This document shows positions 10,895 through 22,959 of a stretch of DNA of 64,000 bases, in pieces. Every line of letters starts with the position of its first letter. Within the stretch, counting starts at the first letter, position 1. Position numbers and translations under genes: made by a program. Location of the stretch: positions 75,001 through 139,000 of the forward strand of contig JABMCL010003006.1 in NCBI GenBank assembly GCA_018857735.1. The letters run 5' to 3'. The stretch is from Alviniconcha marisindica. Lineage: Eukaryota; Mollusca; Gastropoda; Provannidae. A model generated the notes under the pieces. It ran no database searches, was not told the origin of the DNA, and saw only the letters and a list, made by a program, of their open reading frames with translations.

Positions 10895-12240
10895 GCCACC
10901 TTCCCATTTTCCTCAACACTCCCATTCCCACTTTTCCTTATGCTAAGTAACCACCCTCCCATTTTCCTCAACACTCCTGTTCCCACTCTTTTCTTTCAGT
11001 TAATAACCACCCTCCCATTTTCCTCAACACTCCTGTTCCCACTCTTTTCTTTCTGTTAATAACCACCCTCCCATTTTCCTCAACACTCCTGTTCCCACTC
11101 TTTTCTTTCTGTTAATAACCACCCTCCCATTTTCCTCAACACTCCTGTTCCCACTCTTTTCTTTCAGTTAATAACCACCCTCCCATTTTCCTCAACACTC
11201 CTGTTCCCACTCTTTTCTTTCTGTTAATAACCACCCTCCCATTTTCCTCAACACTCCTGTTCCCACTCTTTTCTTTCTGTTAATAACCACCCTCCCATTT
11301 TCCTCAACACTCCTGTTCCCACTCTTTTCTTTCTGTTAGTAACCACCTTCCCCTTTTTTCTCAACAAACCCACACTTTCTATCCGTAAGCACCTTCACAT
11401 TTTCTTTAATATTCCCACTCTGTCAGTGATGACCACCTTCCCATATTCCTCAAAATTCCCATTCCCATTCTTTCTGTCAGTAACCATCTTCCTATTTTTC
11501 TCAACATTCCCATTCCTGCTTTCCTTTCCTTTTTGTCAGTAACTACCTTCCCCTTTTCCTAAATGCTCCCATTTCTGTCCTCTTTTCTTTCTCTCAGTAA
11601 CTACTTTCACATTTTCCTCAGCAATCCCATTTCCCCCACTCTTTCCTTTCTCTCAGTAACCACTTTCCCATTTCCCCTAACACTCCCATTTCCCCCACTC
11701 TTTCCTTTCTCTCAGTAACCACTTTCCCATTTCCCCTAACACTCCCATTTCCCCCACTCTTTTCTTTCTCTCAGTAACCACTTTCCCATTTCCCCTAACA
11801 CTCCCATTTCCCCCACTCTTTCCTTTCTCTCAGTAACCACTTTCCCATTTCCCCTAACACTCCCATTTCCCCCACTCTTTCCTTTCTCTCAGTAACCACT
11901 TTCCCATTTCCCCTAACACTCCCATTTCCCCCACTCTTTTCTTTCTCTCAGTAACCACTTTCCCATTTCCCCTAACACTCCCATTTCCACCACTCTTTCC
12001 TTTCTCTCAGTAACCACTTTCCCATTTCCCCTAATACTCCCATTTCCACCCTCTTTCCTTTCTCTCAGTAACCACTTTCCCATTTCCCCTAACACTCCCA
12101 TTTCCCCCACTCTTTCCTTTCTCTCAGTAACCACTTTCCCATTTCCCCTAATACTCCCATTTCCACCCTCTTTCCTTTCTCCCAGCAACCACTTTCCCAT
12201 TTTCCTCAGCACTCCCATTTCCCCACTCCTCTTTCTCTTG
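10895..12240 (+). repeat. Pyrimidine-rich minisatellites (56-bp and 59-bp units) after the RDH13-like stop
   Basis: From about 10951 to 11340 there are roughly seven near-identical 56-bp units built on ccaccctcccattttcctca. From about 11580 to 12200 about ten 59-bp units built on ttctctcagtaaccactttc follow, with a degenerate zone between. Nearly every unit contains a pyrimidine tract ending in CAG. The array sits just 3' of the stop codon, so it would lie in the 3' UTR if the poly(A) signal at 15001 is used. Confidence 0.93.
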
Positions 12241-13999
12241 GTACTGCATTTGTCACCCTCTTCTCAACACTTCCTGCCCTACTTTTTGTCCATTACCTGT
12301 TCCATCCTTTTCTACAGTCCTTTCTTTCAGCTTCCAGTGTGCTCTCTTCTTGCAAGCAATTCACTGCGCCCCCCTCCCCCCCTCTATTTTCCCACTTCTA
12401 CCTGCAAATTTCCCCCCTCTCCTCTTATGCCCCAAACCTCCTCCAGTGTTGGTTCCCTTTGTCCTTCAGGTAATATTTAGTTTTGTACAGTTTTAGATTT
12501 CTGCAGAGGTTTTTCTGGTCTGTGTAAGACGTGAACTTGTGCCAAATCTATGCAAGAAAGTGAACTGTGGTGGCAGTAGACCAGCCCATGTGCGTCCACT
12601 TTGAACGGGTTCAGTTAGTTTGCTGCGTTTTTCTACCACCACCAGTGTGCTGCAGTGTCTGTGACTGTGAGGAGGTACAGGGAGTGCAGAGAGATACCTC
12701 GTTATTATTTATGTAAAAGTTGGGGCACAAGCAGGTGTGTTGTTTTGTTCCTGTATTAGTGTATGCTGGGACCCAATTCAGCTGGGGTAGTTTTGTTATT
12801 TGGATAGCAGTTACCATTCCTGAATGCATGTAGGCATGCTGCACTTTGATACCTGCAGCCAGGTAAAACTGCATGGAGTTTTCTGTGAAGTACCATGCAT
12901 TGTTTTATATTTACAGTGTAACCATCTGGTTACTGACCATCAGAATTAGTTCCTTAAGTATTTTGCCATAAAAGAACAAATATTACAAGGAGAAAATGTA
13001 GTGGGGGTGTTCCAACCACGTTAAATTTCATCTCGCCAGAGTCCGAAAGTTTTGCTGTACCGGTGTGTACATTTCACTTAATGGACAGCTTCTGTAATTT
13101 GTTGCCCAAGACCAAAATGTATAGAAGGAAGATTTCATGCACAAAAGAGTGCCTTATTTTGCTGTGTCATATTCAGCTTCAACAGTGATCTGTTCAGTAC
13201 TGTCATTGTGTATCTTGATGAGTTTCATCGCTGCTGTTTTGGTTTCCCTGGTAGCAGAACTATAGCAAAACTCGCTCCTCTTTTAGGGCCGCTTTGTTTT
13301 CAAACCTATTCATTCGTATTAATGTGTAGGTGAAGTGCTCAGTGAAGACCACCCCTTTTAAGACCTTTTGTGGTAGTGGTGGTGGTGGTTGGGAGGGAGG
13401 GGGGGCACTGAAAGAGTTCCACTGTAGTATTTGCCTCCATGTTTTGTTTTCAGGCATGAGAATCATCAACCAAGTCTGAAATCAGACTTTTTACGAGTGT
13501 GAAGTTTTGCAAAAATCTTTTTTAAATTCCCCACAACCCCTCCCCACCCATTTTTTTGTTCTGCCAGCTGCAGTATTTTGGAAGCAGTACCATATTTTCA
13601 GGTCAGTTGTTTCGGTTTTCCAGGGCCTGCCTTCATACAAATGAATAGGTTGATGAGAAAAACTGTACCGATATGGTATGCGTCACAGGGCCTTTATGGG
13701 ATGTCAGAATATTCATGTCATTGCAATGTCATGTCTATGTTTGGTTCTATCCAGCAGTCACTGACTGCTTATCCTTTTTACCATGTTCTGTCCCAGATTT
13801 TGTAGTGACAGGAATTATTCTTCTACAGTGAACCACAGGAATATTCTTCTACAGTGAACCACTGAACCTCAACCAGCTAACTAAGTATCAAAACCTGTCA
13901 GCTGTACTATTTTAAAAACATTACCACAACATTTTCAGGTCAGTTGTTTCAGTTAACCAAGGCCTGCAAGTGTTGATGAGAGGTGTGCATGCTCCTTAC
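12241..13999 (+). other. Probable RDH13-like 3' UTR or downstream DNA
   Basis: No coding exon or transposon is recognised. A G/T-rich tract lies near 13370-13410 and a 17-bp duplication (aatattcttctacagtg) at 13812-13856. Assignment to a 3' UTR depends only on the first good AATAAA lying at 15001. Confidence 0.4.
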
Positions 14000-14392
14000 T
14001 ATCATTGGTGGGAGCTGCCACAAGTATCATTGTTGTCATGACAAAAGTTTTGTCATGATAAACATGTCTTTGTTGCAACAAACACATTTGTCATGACAAA
14101 ATATGTCTTTTGTTGTGACAAAAATGTGCTTGTTGCGAAAAAACTTTTGTTGTCGTGACAAAACTTTTGTTGCTAAAAATATTTGTTGCAACATAATTTT
14201 GTCGTGACAAAACTGCGACAAGCATACTTTTGTTGCGACAAACACGTGTTTGTCACGACAAAACACATCTTTTGTCGCAACAAAATTATGTTTGTTGTAA
14301 CAAAAGTTTTCTTGCAACAAAATATTTTTGTCGCAACAAGCATACTTTTGTCATGACAAAAATTATACTTGTGGCAGCTCCCACCAATGATA
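14000..14392. mobile_element. Palindromic MITE-like element made of TTTGTxxxGACAAA repeats
   Basis: The ends are perfect inverted repeats of at least 26 bp (tcattggtgggagctgccac inward from 14002, its inverse ending at 14390), flanked on both sides by TA. The roughly 330-bp interior is almost entirely short palindromes of the form TTTTGTCATGACAAAA or TTTGTTGCGACAAA, alternating CATG, CGTG and TGCG centres. No open frame of interest is present. Family name unknown; TA flanks suggest a Tc1/mariner-type mobilising transposase. Confidence 0.85.
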
Positions 14393-15000
14393 CCATTCAA
14401 GTAGGCACCACCCAACTGGCTGTTCACACAGATTTTTTGTTGCCATTGTTCACAGAGGGTGTCTGTTGTTCAGATCGCAGTGAAATGTTGTTGTCATTAC
14501 ATCTAGATGATCTACAGACATATTTTCTCTCAAGTGGGGGGGCAAATATGGTGTGCATTTTGTGCTGTACTGCTATGTAGTACATTCGCTTCATTCTCAG
14601 GTTGCTTTTTAAAGGTTGTGTGTAGGAAGGCCATGTAGCGTGACTGTTACAGCTAGTATTCCCAGGGGAAATTGACCTAAGCTTCCCTGAGAGAATTCCA
14701 GTGGAGTAGTAAAGGGGAAAATGGAGAAAAGCATTCTCTTCCCCAAAAGGTCAGAACCTCTCCGCCTCCCCCACCCCTCAATTCTCTACTTCACAATCCA
14801 TCTCTACTTTACCTATCATTTCAAGTCGGGCTCTTCATTTTTCCTTCTTCCTCAATGGTGCTTTTTTTTGGTTTGCCTTTCAACTTTATGTGTGAAGGTG
14901 GCACTGTATTTGTGTCCCAAAATACCCTGTTGTTAATGTGTTTTAGACTATAGATGGATATGCAAGTTGTATTGAGTTGTATTGTTGCAATGTTTTCTGT

Positions 15001-15006
15001 AATAAA
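15001..15006 (+). terminator. Candidate poly(A) signal of the RDH13-like gene
   Basis: AATAAA within a T-rich context, followed by tgtcagcactgta. It is the first canonical hexamer after the stop codon, implying a 3' UTR of about 4.1 kb that includes the minisatellite and the palindromic element. Earlier noncanonical signals cannot be excluded. Confidence 0.45.
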
Positions 15007-15029
15007 ATGTCAGCACTGTACCCCTGATC

Positions 15030-18000
15030 ATTCTGAAACCATGATTATTCCACATGTTCAAGTCAGTAAAAATCCATTTTCAAATCAGAACTACATAAAT
15101 TAAAGGGAAACTGGATTTGTTTGTTAGCATTCCTCAGCTTAACCCTCAAGTTCTCCCAGTGTTAGGTGAAAGGGTAGTGTGCGCAGCCATTTCCCCACAC
15201 CTGTACATACTGTCATACATGCAAGTGCAGTGTTGCAGCTGCAGTGTAGCAGCTGCACTCTGACACTGGAGATGAACTGGGTTTAAACATTCTTACTTAC
15301 TGACTGAAGCACAGAGCAACAATAACAAGAATAAAACAATAAGTGCCATCACATCAAACCATAAAGAAGTGATGCTGAATGGCTTCCATCCCCCCCCCCC
15401 GTCCTTCTTTTACATTAAAATCATTATAAACGTCAGTTTAAGAGAGTTTATATTTCCAGTCTCTGTCACTCCTTTACCATATGTGTTTGTATTGCGTTTC
15501 AGTGCAATTTGTACATACACTCTAATGTGTTTCATAATTCTGTTTTCTTTAACCTTCGCCGTATGTCGCTATAAAACTTCCTTCCAATACGTTGTGGGTG
15601 AAAATTTACCCATGAGTTTCACATAAGTTATATAAGCGATCATCAATCAATCAATCCAAAAAATAATATTAGACCCTAGGTAATGTTGACTGTACCGGCC
15701 GACTTAGGGTTGTACAGACTTACTGGAATTGAAAAAAGTATTGCCAGTACTGCGTACTGAGAGTCTAGTGGAGGCTCTAATAAACTGATCAGGTTTTTAA
15801 CAAAGTGAAAAGAAGAAGAAGAAAAAACTTTTACTTTTTTAAAAATCAAGTTGATTAACGATTACCGGGTTTGCACAATACTATGTAATGTCCGGTAACT
15901 GTTTTTATTTATAAATATCTGTGTTGTGTACATGCTAGTACAGTGTGTCAGATCCATTTGTCAAATCTGTATTTTTTTTATTATTTAAATTTTTTGTATT
16001 TCACAAACATACACAATCTTTAGCAAGCACAAGGGGGGAAAAAGTAGTTGACAAAGTCATGAAATTTCTGTTTCGTAATTCAAATATTTATTGAGTTACA
16101 AATTTTCAAATGAATTAGGGTTGAATTTTCACCAACTGCGTACGGTGAAGGTTAATCAAACTGCAGAAGAAATTGTTGAACAAGGATTGAAGGAAGGTCA
16201 GAGTAAAGGACTATGTAGACTTGTCTTGGCGTAGCAACCAAAAGAAAACATTCTCTGATCCAACCAAAGAAGTACTTTTAAACATGAAAATGCAAAATGC
16301 CAGTGATCGAACATGCAAAACTTCACCCCATTTGTGTTCAAACCAGTTTTAACATCAAAAACAGCTTCATCACTTTGGAGAAGTTTTCCAGATGCCCGTT
16401 TCGTTTTGTCTGAATACTAGCTTTATGCGTTCGAACTGTTTAGGTTCAACACATTTGCCATGCAAGTTGAATTGCTATCTTCACACTGAGTTACATAATA
16501 TTTTTCAACACTTGTCCTTGCATTTCATTTTGAAATATTTACTTTAAAAGTCAGCATACAAAGTAGTGATAGTAAGTCAGGAGGAAAATTAGATGAGAAT
16601 TAGGGTGCAGAAGAGGTGAATTGATTTGACAGGCGCAATATTTGTGAAAACTACAGTCTGCAGTCATCCACAGTCTACCTTTACTCTTCTGTCATTAAAA
16701 TATGTTTCTGTCATTAAAATATGTTTCTGTTATAATTATGTCAGGACCTGAACATTCCTAAGGAACAAAATGTAAGGGACAGCATGAAGCAGAGTGCACT
16801 GCTCATATTCAGTGCTGTGCTAAGTGCAGCCAGTGTAGGTAACGTCAAAGGAATGACTGGCACTGGACAGAACGCACCCTGTGGCACTGCAGGTGCCTTG
16901 ACACCATCTCATCAGATTTCATCTCAGTACAGTCAGGTGTGACTCAGAGCCTGAGTTAATTATGGTGTTCTTGCTTCCACAGTGTGGGTGTGTGATTAAC
17001 AGACTCAAGATGTTACTTTGCTAGTTGAAACGTGATGGAATCAATCAATATTTTATTTTATGTCTGTTCACATCGAGGTGATATTAGACCAAAAAACAAC
17101 AACATATAATTATTATTTATACTAACTTTCCCACAGGACTATGAACAATCGATTTGACAATATTAGTAATAACATCAGTATTATACAAAATATCTCTTAC
17201 ATCCATTTTTCTGAAATAACTCTGTAGTAATAGGACATTCATAATAATGTGATGAAAGAAAGCACTGTCAGCAATATTGTCTGATAAATACTATAATCAG
17301 CTGCTGTAGACCATTTCTTGCTTTATGGCAAAGAATTAAGGTTTGACTCCCCAGTGTGGCAAGGATTTCTTCCCCCAGAGTCAACTTTCAGTACAGACTC
17401 TCTTGTGGCGTTCATATAGCCCACATGTGCAATCGCATGCCTGAACATCTGTGTGAATATTACAAATCTGAAGCACTGGCAGCCATGCCATTGTTTGGAC
17501 ATGCAAACATACAGAATACACTTGGTCAACCCGTAACAGAGTACTGATGCCCCAGTGGCAGGGGAATAAGTCGCACATGTATATATTTGCAATGCATCTC
17601 TGAAAAAGCAGGTGTACTACCCAGCTAGAAAAAAAGGGAATGTAAAAGAAGAGTATGGGTTTTCAGGCCTTCCATGTCCTCTCCATCTCCGTTATGAAAC
17701 GATTTTCACCTTGTTGCAAAAGAATGGTACAAGTATTATGTCTGGTTTCTGCACTCACCTCTCATTCAGCTTCTGTCATTTGGGTGGAACAATGCTCGTC
17801 ATGACTGGCCAAAGCATCTAGGCATTAAAGGTAACTGGATTTCTCAGTGGTGTGGCGTCTGTTGATTGAGATGTTGGACTGGATGACGCTGTGGAGCTCT
17901 GAAGGGGGAGTTCAGAAAAAAGGAAAAGAACGTGAAGTAGATGAGTTCACAATGATGCATATACTTGATAACGGCGACAACAACAGCAAAACCAAAAATG

Positions 18001-18620
18001 CTTTTCAGTTCATTTTTCTTCAGCCACCATTCATTTCAATCAAATGTACAGATTTTAAAAACAATTATAAGTGGACTGTGCACTTGAATTAAACTTGGAT
18101 CTGCACCCAAAAAAACCTGTTCTATTCAGTGGCAAAGTTGATTTTGTTGCTGCAAAATGTCCTCCTGCTCAGGTAGCTGCAAAAGTGAAGCTCTTCTTGC
18201 AAAGTGTGCATTTGCAGTACAAACACAGATTTACAGTTGCAAACATGGACCTTAACTGAAGTGGCAATGTTTTGCAGCTACAAGTCTCAAATTATGATAG
18301 CGACCACCAAGGATATGGCAAATCACATATGGTGCAAATAACAACTGATGCTCCTGGTGCTGAAAGAATTAGAGCTATGACTGTACTTGTAACCAAGTAA
18401 ATTAGTCTCCCTTCCCTTATCTGGAGGAAAAACATGATTCATCTTGATTGTCTGAATGTTTACCAACACCCAGAGTGCAGCCTTGGGCATGTATTACGTT
18501 AAATACAACAATCTGTTCTTTGCCAGTTTTGATAAGATGAATTTGGGTCATTGCCAAATCATATATAATTACATTGTAACATCAGGATACAAGTATCTGG
18601 GCCAAATCAAACATACACCT
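15030..18620. other. Intergenic AT-rich DNA, no gene recognised
   Basis: Short open frames occur but none has splice-flanked coding character or recognisable motifs. A poly-C run lies near 15391-15400 and an AATC repeat near 15642-15656. The phrase atattagacc occurs twice (15667 and 17081), hinting at fragments of one dispersed repeat. Confidence 0.5.
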
Positions 18621-18623
18621 GTG

Positions 18624-18740
18624 CAGTGAAGGTGGGTTGGTTTTGGGGGCTTTTGCACTATCAGGTGACAGTCAATGACTTTCAGCGAAGGTGGGTTGGT
18701 CTGGGGCGCTTTTGCACTATCAGGTGACAGTCAGTGACTC
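18624..18740. repeat. Tandem duplication, 59-bp unit, two copies
   Basis: cagtgaaggtgggttggt and cagcgaaggtgggttggt start the two copies, and both run through cttttgcactatcaggtgac. Confidence 0.9.
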
Positions 18741-18769
18741 TTGGAAACTTGCATGCATGAACTTGATGA

Positions 18770-18832
18770 AGTAGTAAGTAAGCCGGTGTTTTACGCCCAG
18801 TCAACCAGTACAGTTATATCAGGGTGATTTGA
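18770..18832 (+). mobile_element. Dispersed repeat fragment (ggtgttttacgcccagtcaa)
   Basis: The segment through gtcaaccagtacagttatat is closely matched at 40378-40410 in intron 4 of the PGGHG gene. The ggtgttttacgcc core recalls SINEs common in gastropod genomes; the family assignment is from memory and tentative. Confidence 0.45.
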
Positions 18833-19969
18833 TGAAGTAGAGAGAAAAAGAAGTTTTGTAATGGCTGACAAAAAACTAAATGAGTGGTAAGTTTTTCAAA
18901 CTTCTGAATATGTTGCAAGATTTTTTGTAATGCTTGTTTTGTGTATGTCAAGTGTGTAAGTGGGTGGGTGTATGTGTGTGTGATAGAGAGAAAAAGAGAA
19001 TGCGAGTCATAGTTAAAGTGCATGTTGTGATTGTTTTTTGTGTGCTATTGTTTTTTGTTGTTTTGTTTTTGTCTGTTTTGTTGTTGTTGTTTTGTTGGGG
19101 GGAGGGCGGGGGGCTTTGCACACCCTGTGCGACCAGCTGCTTATTTCTTTCTGTGGGGATTTATTCCTGCATGCTCCATGCTGTCTTATTTGGAGTTTTG
19201 TTTTAGTCTTACATGCCCCGTGCTGCTGACTTCCTTCTGTGGGGTTTCTCTTACACACCCTGTGCTAGCCTCTCTCTGTCAGTGGGTGTACAGAGTTTCT
19301 TCTTAACAAACAAATATAACCCCACCTCCCACCCATTGACAATGAAACAAAATAAAAGGAAACAAAAACTTAAAATGTGAAGAAAATTCACATAACTGAG
19401 TAAATACTTTTTTTCAAGTCCCTGAGGAAAAGCCTTGCTGATGGCTTCTACACCAATCAACTCCTGTCTTACTTGATTGGCATGCCAGGTTGACTCCTGA
19501 TGACTCTGGTATGTTGTACACAATAACATCAGCATTGTGGACATTGGTATTACTGCCCCAGACATCTTTCCTCATTGTCCAGTGTCTGCACTGGAGAACA
19601 GCATTGTAAAAGCTCACTAACTCCCACATTTATATACACGCTGAAACTAAACAGATCAACAACAACAAAAAAGAAAAATTAAATCAACCACTGTAACTAG
19701 CTTTACTGTCCAAACTCGTCCCACTAGAGCTTCTAGAGGTCACAAGTTCATCTGCAAGAGATCAACATGAAAAGCAAACTGTCCCTGGGAGCAAACAAAA
19801 AAACAATGCTGTAAGCACTTTCTCATCAAATGCAAACGCATCTAGAAATAACTGCTTTAGCTTCTTCATCCCTGCACTATATGAATCATTCTTAGATTAT
19901 TCAAACTGAACGGTTCACTAGCTGCCAGAAAGCATATTCTGAGTAGTAGTTCTTTTCCCCTTTTATTTC
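18833..19969. other. Intergenic DNA, no gene recognised
   Basis: Contains T/G-rich low complexity at about 19020-19110. Short open frames on both strands look like low-complexity artefacts. Confidence 0.5.
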
Positions 19970-20459
19970 AAACTGCAAAGCCCAAGAAAAAGCCCTCCCT
20001 CTGAAATGCTAAAAGGAACAGAAGCACTTAGAACTAATAGCCTGACCGAAGAGGGAGGAAAGCACTCAAAAGAAAAACCACAGAAGACAAAGTAGCTCTA
20101 CAAGTACTAAAAAGAACATAGCCACTACAAAGAGGAGCAGAAAGGCAAAAGGCCTAATAAAAAGTCCTAGCACAAAAATAAAAAAAGAATGCTCAGAGGA
20201 GAAAGGGGTACAGCAAATGCTAAGAAGAACAACTGCTGAGAAAACCTGGGCTAAGAAGGCCTCAGAAAAAGGCCTGTAAAGAAACATTAAGAAAAGACTG
20301 GAGTCCTACAAAGTGCATAAAAGAACAGAACCACTAATAAAAACAGCTGGGTAGATGAAGGCCTAAAAAGTTAAAACAATAAAGCCCTAAAGGGAAGCAG
20401 TCAGAATACAAAAGAATGCTACGAAGTGCTACAAATGCAGGGTTCCAGGCGAGATCAAA

Positions 20460-20840
20460 AGATCAAGAGATCTTAGAGGAGGGAGGTGGAGCTGGACCCT
20501 CAACTTAGCCCAGAAGAGATCATGAGTAGGGAGGTGGAGCTGGGCTAAGAAAGCTGGACTTCCTTTGCTTGAGTCGTCCAAGTTGTTCGTCAACAGCAGT
20601 GCAACGGACATTGTCTTTGTGACTCTGGCCAAGCACAGCAGTTGAAACAGCAATTGCGCAGTGCACATGTCGCTGGGCAATGGCGAGGGGAAACCGCCCT
20701 AACACTTCCATTGTTCTGGCGGCGGTCCACGGTCTCTCCTGTCTTTTTCGGGCGGTTTCTGCGGTCGAGCCTTCACTCTGTCCCCGTCCCTAATAGGCCA
20801 TCTCGCCTCTGTGGATGTAAAGGACCAAGAAAGTAAAGCT
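20460..20840 (+). mobile_element. SINE-like element related to 50265-50670
   Basis: Shares with 50350-50500 the blocks tctttgtgact, cagttgaaacagcaatt and gttctggcgg, in the same order. It ends with the tail motif ccgtccctaataggcc, then ctgtggatgtaaag, which is also found at 50575 and 55305. It lies inside the satellite block and is much more GC-rich than its surroundings. Exact ends are uncertain. Confidence 0.65.
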
Positions 20841-20925
20841 ACAAATAATACAGCCACTAAGATGATGAGCAGGGTGGAAGAAAGGTTAACAGAAAAGATT
20901 TCAAAACAGAAAGGCAGTCTGTTAA

Positions 20926-21325
20926 TTGTTGGCTTCAAAACCAATGCTGCCCGCCTCATCTGTTGTTCTGCTTGGTCTGATTACATACCTCTGATCCATC
21001 ATGCTCTGCACTGGCTTCCTGTTCAGTCATGTGTTCAGTACAAAAATCTTCTTACCTTTAAATCATTGAGCAACCAAGCCCTTTCCTGTTTCTCTGATCT
21101 CATCCAGCTGTATGCTCTGTCATGCCAATTACTCATCTTGTTTGCTGATGCTAGCTAGACTACTTCATCTTCCATCTGCTCACCTCAAGTCTTCTGGTCA
21201 ACACACCTTCCACTGAGCACCATTACTCTGGAACAAGCTACCTTACTCTCTCCGACATTCTTCTTCCATAGCATCAGTTAATTCTGCCCTCAAGATCCAT
21301 CTTTTCACATCTAAACACTGAATAG
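20926..21325 (+). mobile_element. Decayed CR1/L2-like LINE reverse transcriptase 3' end
   Basis: The translation contains NAARLICCSAWSDYI and HALHWLPVQSCVQYK, then FKSLSNQAL, the typical end of a CR1/L2-type RT ORF. After a stop and a frame change it continues with LLWNKLPYSLRHSS and ALKIHLFTSKH. Stops and frameshifts show it is dead. A TG microsatellite follows immediately at 21340. Confidence 0.85.
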
Positions 21326-21338
21326 AAGATCACTGTAT

Positions 21339-21440
21339 GCTACGTGTGTGTGTGTGTGTGTGTGTGTGTTGTTGTGTGTGTTTGCTGTTGTGTGCACACC
21401 TGCATGTGAATGCACACATGTTTGTGTGTACGCATGTGTG
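21339..21440. repeat. (TG)n microsatellite at a LINE tail
   Basis: A TG dinucleotide run with interruptions (gttgtg, catg) directly follows the LINE coding remnant. Confidence 0.9.
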
Positions 21441-22959
21441 TACTGGAAGTGAACAGAAAGACAATGAGTGTTCTGACATTTCAATATTTGTTTAAATATA
21501 ATCAGCAGGATTTCATCGTACTCTTGGCTCCATACATATTTTTGTTGACCCTATTGTTTTTGTATTGTGTGCTTTGGACTCAGGTTAGGTGAAAGCACTT
21601 TATACATACTCTTTTACATTACAAAAACAACAGCAAAGCAAAATAAAACATTTAAAGAAAGAAAGAGAGAGACAGACAGACAGAGAGAGAAAGTGGGCCA
21701 ATTATGACATGCTAAAAAGAACAGAACCTTGAAGAAGAGGATCAAGATGAAGTCAGGCTGAACACAAAGCCCTCAGACAAAGAAACAACAGGCAGAGAAA
21801 GGGAGCCAATTATGACATGCTAAAAAGAACAGAATCATGAAGAAGAGGATCAAGATGAAGTCAGGCTGAACAAAAAGCCCTCAGACAAAGAAACAGACTG
21901 AGAAAGAGAGCCAATTATGACATGCTAAAAAGAACAGAATCGTGAAGAAGAGGATCAAGATGAAGTAAGGCTTAACACAAAGAAACAGGCAGAGAAAGAG
22001 AGCCAATTATGACATGCTAAAATGAACAGAATCGTGAAGAAGAGGATCAAGATGGAGGAAGGCTGCACACAAAGCCCTCAGCCCCCACCCCCACCAAAAA
22101 AGCAACTGATATTGAAAGTGAAATGAGGCCTGCAAAGTACAGAACCACAAAATGGAAGAGCTGGTTCAGGTTGTAACAATAACAGGAGAGAAAAAAACGA
22201 GGCATCAAGTTCAGCACTTGGAACAAAAGGGAGCCCTATGAACTGCTGTAAGAACAGAACTACCATGAAGAAGAGCTGGGTGGAAGACCTTCACAAAATC
22301 CATAAAAAAAGAAGTACTCTGCAAAGTTCTAAAATGAACAGACTCACTGAGAAGAATAGGTGGATAGAAGGCCCAAGAAAAAGTCCTGAACGAAAGCACT
22401 CAAGAGGAAGGAGCCCTACAGAGTACTAAAAATAACAGGAAGACTAAAAAGACAAGCTGGGAGGAAGAAGACTACAGAAATCCCCTGAAACAAGTATTCT
22501 GCAGAAAAAGGAGCCCCACAAATTGCTAAAAAGTCAAATATGGCCCAAAGAAATCAGTGACCAAAAAGGCACACCAAGAAACAAGGCATCATGAAATGAA
22601 GGCAGGAACAAAACCACCAAAAAGAAGAGCATTCAGGAAAGAAAGGAGCCCTACAAAATGCTGAAATGAATAGAACCACTAACAATAATATAGCTGGGTA
22701 GAAGGCTAAACAAAAAGCCCTTACTGACAGGAGCCCTATGAAAAGCACCATGAGAATAAAGGAGCCCTATGGGATGCTAAAAAAGAATAAAACCACCATG
22801 AAGAGGAGCTCTGTCAAGATGCCTAATAAAACGTCAGAAAAGGAAGCGCGCAGGGGAGAAGGGAGCTATATGAAGTGCTAAACAGAGCAGATCCACTAAG
22901 AAGAGCCTGAGAGAAGAAAGCCGAACAAAAAGACCTAAATAGCAGTACTGAAGCGAAAG

